64,000 nt of DNA, taken from positions 41,612,610-41,676,609 of the forward strand of contig JAJKFL010000039.1 of the NCBI GenBank assembly GCA_021186555.1, in the 5' to 3' direction. The notes beneath the pieces were generated by a model, which was not told the DNA's origin, did not search any database, and saw nothing but the letters and a program-made list of their open reading frames with translations. Within the stretch, counting starts at the first letter, position 1, and every line of letters starts with the position of its first letter. This stretch comes from Reticulitermes speratus (lineage: Eukaryota; Arthropoda; Insecta; Blattodea; Rhinotermitidae). Shown one piece after another: positions 59,101 through 64,000 of this stretch. Both the position numbers and the translations under genes were made by a program.

Positions 59101-61938
59101 GTTCTTCTTCCGTCTTCAGGTGAAGGGAGGGGAAACACTTACGCAGATGGGTCCCTTAGACCGAGCTAATCTCAATCACTGGACTCGGTCTAAGGGAACC
59201 ATCTGCGTAGGTGTTTCCCCTCCCTTCACCTGAAGATGGAAGAAGAATCAGCATCCGAAACGTCCTGATTATATGTTTTTATATTTTATCCGGAAGATGG
59301 ACAAAGTCCAGAAGACAATTGGTTCTCAATATTATATAGCGTCGTCAGAAACTGTTAGAATTCTTAGACAGTGAATTTATGAAATATAATTTTAACTTTC
59401 GCTTTCTAATAATATTACAGCATTTTTCTTAAACGTTCGATCTGACACAATTTTTCCTTCATAACTCGTAGGAGACGGAGAAAAGTTACTGCTTGTGGTC
59501 ACTTCTTATACAGGGGTGGACAGTACTGTTCCTTGTGGCACATACAAAACCATAATTTTGTAACAACATAAAAAACGAAGGGGAAAACTTAATTGGTCGG
59601 AGAAAAGTCTGCCCCAGTGTATCTTTGTACGCCAAAAATCGCACATAAACTACTCTGGGGCTGAAACGAGGCTTGCTGAATGAAAAAAACGAAGTCAAAC
59701 CGCCTGAGGAATGGCACGGCTACACTTCTTGCTCTGCCGCTTGTATTTACTGAGTTACGTAATTTGTTGAAAGTTGAGCAATGTGGTAAGGAGGTGAAGG
59801 GCACGACAGGCAGACAGACAGACGGACAGATGCTGTACGTCCATACGGGCGCCTAAACGTTAATATCAGACCCTACGTGTATAATTTTGGCTGAATTATA
59901 GCACTTCTAAGGCACTTAAGCGATCCGTAACTGTGGATAACATCACAGCACAAGTGTTTAACGTGGCGATCACAGCTGCTCTGGTCTCTGACAAACTGTG
60001 AACAGAACATAGTACCGCTGCCATACGATATCTGTTGAGACGTGACGTTTCGTATTACAGCACAGCGCGTCACTGCTGAAACTGTCACAGGATGTATCGG
60101 CGGATGCAGGCTTTCTATGCGATACAGTTACTGTACTCGGTATGGCGATAAAAGAAACACTATGTATTATGGTATATTACACCGTGTAGTCTTGGTAGGC
60201 TGTTGACAACGTGTCGGTGGAACCTACTGCCTCTACCAAGAAGACAGAGGCTGAGCGTTTCTCAGAAATGTCCACCACACGGTTTCATAACATAAATACC
60301 ATGTTTATGTGACCTTGAAATGGCATGCGAATAAAACACAAAGGAATTACATGTTTAAAATACAGGATTATCAGTGGCATTGAAATGTACGTGTACACTG
60401 TTCCAGAATATATATACTGAGTGAGTTACACAAGCAGAATAAGAAATAACGCATTGGTATACAGGAGAAGATATCACGGAACAACTACCACAGAAATGAA
60501 GGATACTCCTCACCTACTCATTCCATGCAGGGACGTCCTGCTTCAGAAGCTAACAGTTCGTTAGTTAGTCAATAAATGTTTCGCATTTTATGGTACCCGA
60601 AGGTTCATTACCGCATTCACAAGAGCCCGCCATTTGTCCCTATCATGAGCCAGTTTAACCCAGTCCACGCGCTCCCAGCCTAAGTCTATAAGATCCATTT
60701 TAATATGATTCTCCCATCCGCGCCTGGGTCTTCCAAGTAATCTCTTAACGTCAGGTTTCCTCACCAAAACTCCGTGTGTATTCCCCTTATCCCCACACAA
60801 ACCACATGCCCCGCCAGTATCACGTAAAATTAACCTCGCACACAAAAGCAATAAACAAGACTACAACGAACTCTTCTCCTTAGAGCAAACTAGCAAAATG
60901 AAGTCATATGACAAAGTTAAGAAAATATTCACGCAGTATTCCACGGCGCCTTTGTAATGTGTTTCTTAATTCATGATTCAGAAGGTCGCTATAATATTGG
61001 TTAAGAAATTGTTACTTTATTATAAGCGTAGGTAAATTAGGTTATTTTTGGCAGGAGAAAATTGGGACACATCTCACGAAACATAAAATATAATTTTAAC
61101 TTTCGCTTTTTAATAATTACAGCATTTTTCTTAAACGTTCGATCTGACAAAATTTCCTTCATACAAATCGTAGGAGACGGTAGAAACTTATAACTGCTTG
61201 TTGGCACTTCTAAATACAGTGGTGGAACATACGTTCTTGTTACATAAAAAACCATAATTTTGTAACAACATAAACAACGAATGTTGCAAGCGAACTTTAA
61301 TAATGCAATTTTAAGACGTATTTATTTTAATTTTGAATTCTCACACACAAAGTGTTATGACAGACATTTATAAACATCTAATCATAAAAGCACAATTCTA
61401 ATCTAATGTTGTCTGTACACTAATTACAAATACTGAGTCTCGGTCAACATTAATCAGATATTTACCACACACACACAACTTATGATACTAAAAGACGCAA
61501 ATGTCTGTCTGCAGCTGACGTCATTCACCCCCCTGCCTTACGTACACAAAGATACCAATACGTATCCGTCAAACACAACAGTTGCACATTAAAGCCTAAC
61601 TGTAGCTACCTGTTTCGGCTTGTGGTAGGCCATCTCTAGGCGGTGCAAAACTGTATAAAGATAAAACGCACAACTATAAGAACAGATATCAATTTTGTCG
61701 CAGATATTTTATCAGAAAGTTGCAGGGCCACAGCCACCAGCTACATGGCACTAGTGGCCACGTGTGTCTTCACACAACAGCACGTGGACTGACACTTGTC
61801 AGCAAGTAACTGTGAATACTGCAACTTGGTGCTCGTCTGTTTCAGCAAGTATTTTCGAGCCCTGCGCCACCAGCAGGCCTGACTTTGGAGACTGTGCTAA
61901 GCAAAATCTGCAGACGGCTGTGCGTAATTTCAGTGCAG
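56036..61938 (+). CDS. Takeout/JHBP-family secreted protein, first two coding exons (partial)
   Basis: Exon 56036-56108 encodes signal peptide [17 protein letters not shown] (cleavage likely after Ala17), then PSVSVQW, ending in phase 1 at donor C|GTGAGT. Exon 61846-61938 starts after CTGTTTCAG and reads [17 protein letters not shown] then [15 protein letters not shown] to donor G|GTACGT. The two join in phase to 55 residues. The PC-x9-C pair with PDF between matches the first disulphide and N-terminal helix of takeout/juvenile-hormone-binding-protein-like domains, extracellular carriers of small hydrophobic ligands. The rest (about 190 residues) must lie right of the window. Intron 1 (5.7 kb) holds LINE tails; intron 2 opens into a large minisatellite. 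Which takeout paralogue is unknown. Confidence 0.75.
56135..56171. repeat. (AACT)n microsatellite at LINE 3' end
   Basis: About nine AACT units; on the element's strand this is the (GTTA)n tail. Shorter runs separate the four tail copies. Confidence 0.9.
56160..57870 (-). mobile_element. RTE-like LINE 3' part with tandemly duplicated tail
   Basis: Minus strand encodes [20 protein letters not shown] and [17 protein letters not shown] then [17 protein letters not shown] and a stop at 56680: the conserved tail downstream of non-LTR reverse transcriptases. The coding end plus short 3' UTR ends in (GTTA)n and is present four times (units begin 56171, 56325, 56486, 56640; spacing 154-161). The right part is expanded into a 100-bp array. 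No reverse-transcriptase core is present. Confidence 0.75.
57063..57830. repeat. 100-bp tandem repeat of LINE coding sequence, ~7-8 copies
   Basis: Unit starts CAGATCAGTACAGATCATTA and contains CGTTACCCCGTCCCTCTTAG. Read on the minus strand it encodes [20 protein letters not shown] and [11 protein letters not shown], a piece of the LINE tail. Copies near 57510-57610 are badly degraded. Confidence 0.9.
58370..58540. repeat. 33-bp tandem repeat, 5 copies, each with TGACGTCA
   Basis: Unit TGTAGACATGCGACATGTGA + CGTCATTATGCTT; every copy contains the perfect CRE/ATF palindrome TGACGTCA and the dyad ACATGCGACATGT. Confidence 0.95.
58577..58880 (-). mobile_element. Degenerate RTE-like LINE tail
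   Basis: CTCCATGAAGCACAGCTCC and TTGAGAAGCTAACAG match the tail copies at 56.2-56.7 kb; coding frame decayed. Confidence 0.6.
59020..59332. mobile_element. Fold-back element with hammerhead-like motif
   Basis: ACCAATTGTCTTCTGGACTT and complement at the ends; inner arms GGTCTAAGGG and CCCTTAGACC. The left arm carries an intact core (listed), the right arm CACCTGAAGATGGAAG ... ATCCGAAACGTCCTG has lost stem I pairing. Confidence 0.87.
59081..59123 (-). ncRNA. Hammerhead-like ribozyme motif (copy 8)
   Basis: Minus strand: stem I TCAC/GTGA, CTGAAGA, unpaired C, stem II GGAAG/CTTCC, GAAA, ACGT, C. The cleavage triplet would be GUC. Confidence 0.7.
59381..59581. repeat. ~200-bp direct repeat, left copy
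   Basis: TATAATTTTAACTTTCGCTT through AACCATAATTTTGTAACAAC; matches 61083-61281 with small indels. Origin unknown. Confidence 0.85.
60515..60825 (-). mobile_element. RTE-like LINE tail, second copy
   Basis: Minus strand encodes [40 protein letters not shown] and [16 protein letters not shown], the same conserved tail as at 56.8 kb, 5'-truncated and without the (GTTA)n end. Confidence 0.75.
61083..61281. repeat. ~200-bp direct repeat, right copy
   Basis: Same sequence and orientation as 59381-59581, 1.7 kb away. Both share CTTAAACGTTCGATCTGACA and TCGTAGGAGACGG. Confidence 0.85.
61600..61660 (-). mobile_element. Decayed ribozyme core
   Basis: Minus strand CTAGAGATGGCC ... GCCGAAACAGGTAGC keeps the layout, but core G5 is A. 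Confidence 0.45.
61846..61938 (+). CDS. Takeout-like coding exon 2 (start of JHBP domain)
   Basis: 93 bases between CTGTTTCAG and GTACGTGT, phase 1 at both ends. Conserved Cys pair and PDFGDC motif. Confidence 0.8.
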
Positions 61939-61959
61939 GTACGTGTAATGATATGTAGG

Positions 61960-64000
61960 TTAGGACGTGTAGGCATAGCGCTATCAGTAGGTTAGGATGT
62001 GTAGGCATAGCGCTATCAGTAGGTTAGGATGTGTAGGCATAGCGCTATCAGTAGGTTGGATGTGTAGGCATAGCGCTATCAGTAGGTTAGGATGTGTAGG
62101 CATAGCGCTATCAGTAGGTTAGGATGTGTAGGTATAGCGCTATCAGTAGGTTAGGATGTGTAGGCATAGCGCTATCAGTAGGTTAGGATGTGTAGGCATA
62201 GCGCTATCAGCAGGTTAGGATTGTAGGCATAGCGCTATCAGTAGGTTAGGATGTGTAGGCATAGCGCTATCAGTAGGTTAGGATGTGTAGGCATAGCGCT
62301 ATCAGTAGGTTAGGATGTGTAGGCATAGCGCTATCAGTAGGTTAGGACGTGTAGGCATAGCGCTATCAGTAGGTTAGGATGTGTAGGCATAGCGCTATCA
62401 GTAGGTTAGGATGTGTAGGCATAGCGCTATCAGAGTTTGGATTTAGAGTATAGTGGTTAATGGGCATAGCGCTATCAGTAGGTTAGGATGTGTAGGCATA
62501 GCGCTATCAGTAGGTTAGGATGTGTAGGCATAGCGCTATCAGTAGGTTAGGATGTGTAGGCATAGCGCTATCATTAGGTTAGGATGTGTAGGCATAGCGC
62601 TATCAGTAGGTTAGGACGTGTAGGCATAGCGCTATCAGTAGGTTAGGATGTGTAGGCATAGCGCTATCAGTAGGTTAGGATGTGTAGGCATAGCGCTATC
62701 AGTAGGTTAGGACGTGTAGGCATAGCGCTATCAGTAGGTTAGGACGTGTAGGCATAGCGCTATCAGTAGGTTAGGACGTGTAGGCATAGCGCTATCAGTA
62801 GGTTAGGATGTGTAGGCATAGCGCTATCAGTAGGTTAGGATGTGTAGGCATAGCGCTATCAGTAGGTTAGGATGTGTAGGCATAGCGCTATCAGTAGGTT
62901 AGGATGTGTAGGCATAGCGCTATCAGTAGGTTCAGGATGTGTAGGCATAGCGCTATCAGTAGGTTAGGATGTGTAGGCATACCGATATCAGTAGGTTAGG
63001 ATGTGTAGGCATAGCGCTATCAGTAGGTTAGGATGTGTAGGCATAGCGCTATCAGTAGGTTAGGATGTGTAGGCATAGCGCTATCAGTTAGGGTGTAGGA
63101 TAGTGTAGTAGGCATAGCGCTATCAGTAGGTTAGGATGTGTAGGCATAGCGCTATCAGTAGGTTAGGATATGTAGGCATAGCGCTATCAGTAGGTTAGGA
63201 TGTGTAGGCATAGCGCTATCAGTAGGTTAGGATGTGTAGGCATAGCGCTATCAGTAGGTTAGGATATGTAGGCATAGCGCTATCAGTAGGTTAGGATGTG
63301 TAGGCATACCGCTATCAGTAGGTTAGGATGTGTAGGCATAGCGCTATCAGTAGGTTAGGATGTGTAGGCATAGCGCTATCAGTAGGTTAGGATGTGTAGG
63401 CATAGCGCTATCAGTAGTTTAGGATATGTAGGCATAGCGCTATCAGTAGGTTAGGATTGTAGGCACAGCGCTATCAGTAGGTTAGGATATGTAGGCATAG
63501 CGCTATCAGTAGGTTAGGATGTGTAGGCATAGCGCTATCAGTAGGTTAGGATGTGTAGGCATAGCGCTATCAGTAGGTTAGGATGTGTAGGCATAGCGCT
63601 ATCAGTAGGTTAGGACGTGTAGGCATAGCGCTATCAGTAGGTTAGGATGTGTAGGCATAGCGCTATCAGTAGGTTAGGATGTGTAGGCATACCTATCAGT
63701 AGGTTAGGATGTGTAGGCATAGCGCTATCAGTAGGTTAGGATGTGTAGGCATAGCGCTATCAGTAGGTTAGGATGTGTAGGCATAGCGCTATCAGTAGGT
63801 TAGGATGTGTAGGCATAGCGCTATCAGTAGGTTAGGATGTGTAGGCATAGCGCTATCAGTAGGTTAGGATGTGTAGGCATAGCGCTATCAGTAGGTTAGG
63901 ATGTGTAGGCATAGCGCTATAGTAGGTTAATGGATGTGTAGGCATAGCGCTATCAGTAGGTTAGGATGTGTAGGCATAGCGCTAATCAGTAGGTTAGGAT
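61960..64000. repeat. 32-bp minisatellite, >60 copies, runs off the window
   Basis: Unit AGGTTAGGATGTGTAGGCAT + AGCGCTATCAGT, period 32. Each unit holds the 10-bp palindrome ATAGCGCTAT and one TTAGG. Damaged copies near 62435-62465 and 63085-63110. Lies in intron 2 of the takeout-like gene. Confidence 0.97.

Noticed and set aside
61960..64000. Interstitial telomere
   Set aside because: Only one TTAGG per 32-bp unit; no (TTAGG)n tract.

Overview
Eukaryotic, intron-rich, AT-rich and repeat-laden DNA. The organism is most likely an insect of the cockroach/termite group (Blattodea). This rests on exon sequences of four insect-type genes and on the style of the interspersed repeats (tRNA-derived SINEs, fold-back elements translating to phrases such as '[19 protein letters not shown]', RTE-like LINE tails). 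The order-level call is inference from memory of such genomes, not a search result. There is no sign of bacterial operons, CRISPR, or a virus.

Four protein-coding loci can be rebuilt from splice sites. (1) Ythdf, the cytoplasmic m6A-RNA reader, on the minus strand: four coding exons from 16230 down to 2261, with a 10.7-kb third intron that holds two large minisatellites, a PIN4 pseudogene, SINEs and fold-back elements. (2) RpL30 (ribosomal protein eL30), plus strand, 17069-19239, complete in three coding exons. It lies head-to-head with Ythdf across an ~840-bp shared upstream region. (3) A very-long-chain (3R)-3-hydroxyacyl-CoA dehydratase (HACD family), minus strand, five coding exons from 35087 down to 24109, complete at 232 residues. 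(4) The first two coding exons of a takeout/JHBP-family secreted protein, plus strand, 56036-56108 and 61846-61938. The remainder lies beyond the right edge. These genes are unrelated housekeeping/secretory loci and do not form a functional cluster.

Roughly 30% of the window is tandem repeats: twelve minisatellite arrays with periods 51, 35, 50, 49, 26, 31, 114, 91, 25, 100, 33 and 32 bp, the last running off the right edge. Several sit inside introns. They produce almost all of the long open frames, which are not genes.

The most interesting layer is a set of fold-back (inverted-repeat) elements with unrelated outer sequences that share one RNA-like core: CTGANGA, one unpaired base, a 4-6 bp hairpin, GAAA, a short self-complementary tract (ACGT, ACATGT or ACATATGT), then A/C/T and a strand complementary to the bases before CTGANGA. 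Both helices covary between copies. This is the layout of a type I hammerhead self-cleaving ribozyme with a tiny stem III that could work as a dimer. Eight good copies and about ten decayed ones are scattered from 3 kb to 62 kb.

Other mobile DNA: a hAT MITE with a perfect 8-bp target duplication, three pogo/Tigger-like MITEs, two 78-bp TIR-only palindromes, several tRNA-SINE copies, and RTE-like LINE tails whose 3' end is itself tandemly duplicated. Between the listed items, the 4.8-5.9, 10.25-11.4, 12.6-13.0, 19.3-19.7, 21.7-22.8, 23.2-24.1, 32.1-34.9, 35.1-36.9, 39.2-39.8, 42.5-43.0, 45.1-46.2, 51.6-52.0, 52.3-52.9, 57.8-58.4 and 59.3-61.6 kb stretches show no gene I can support.
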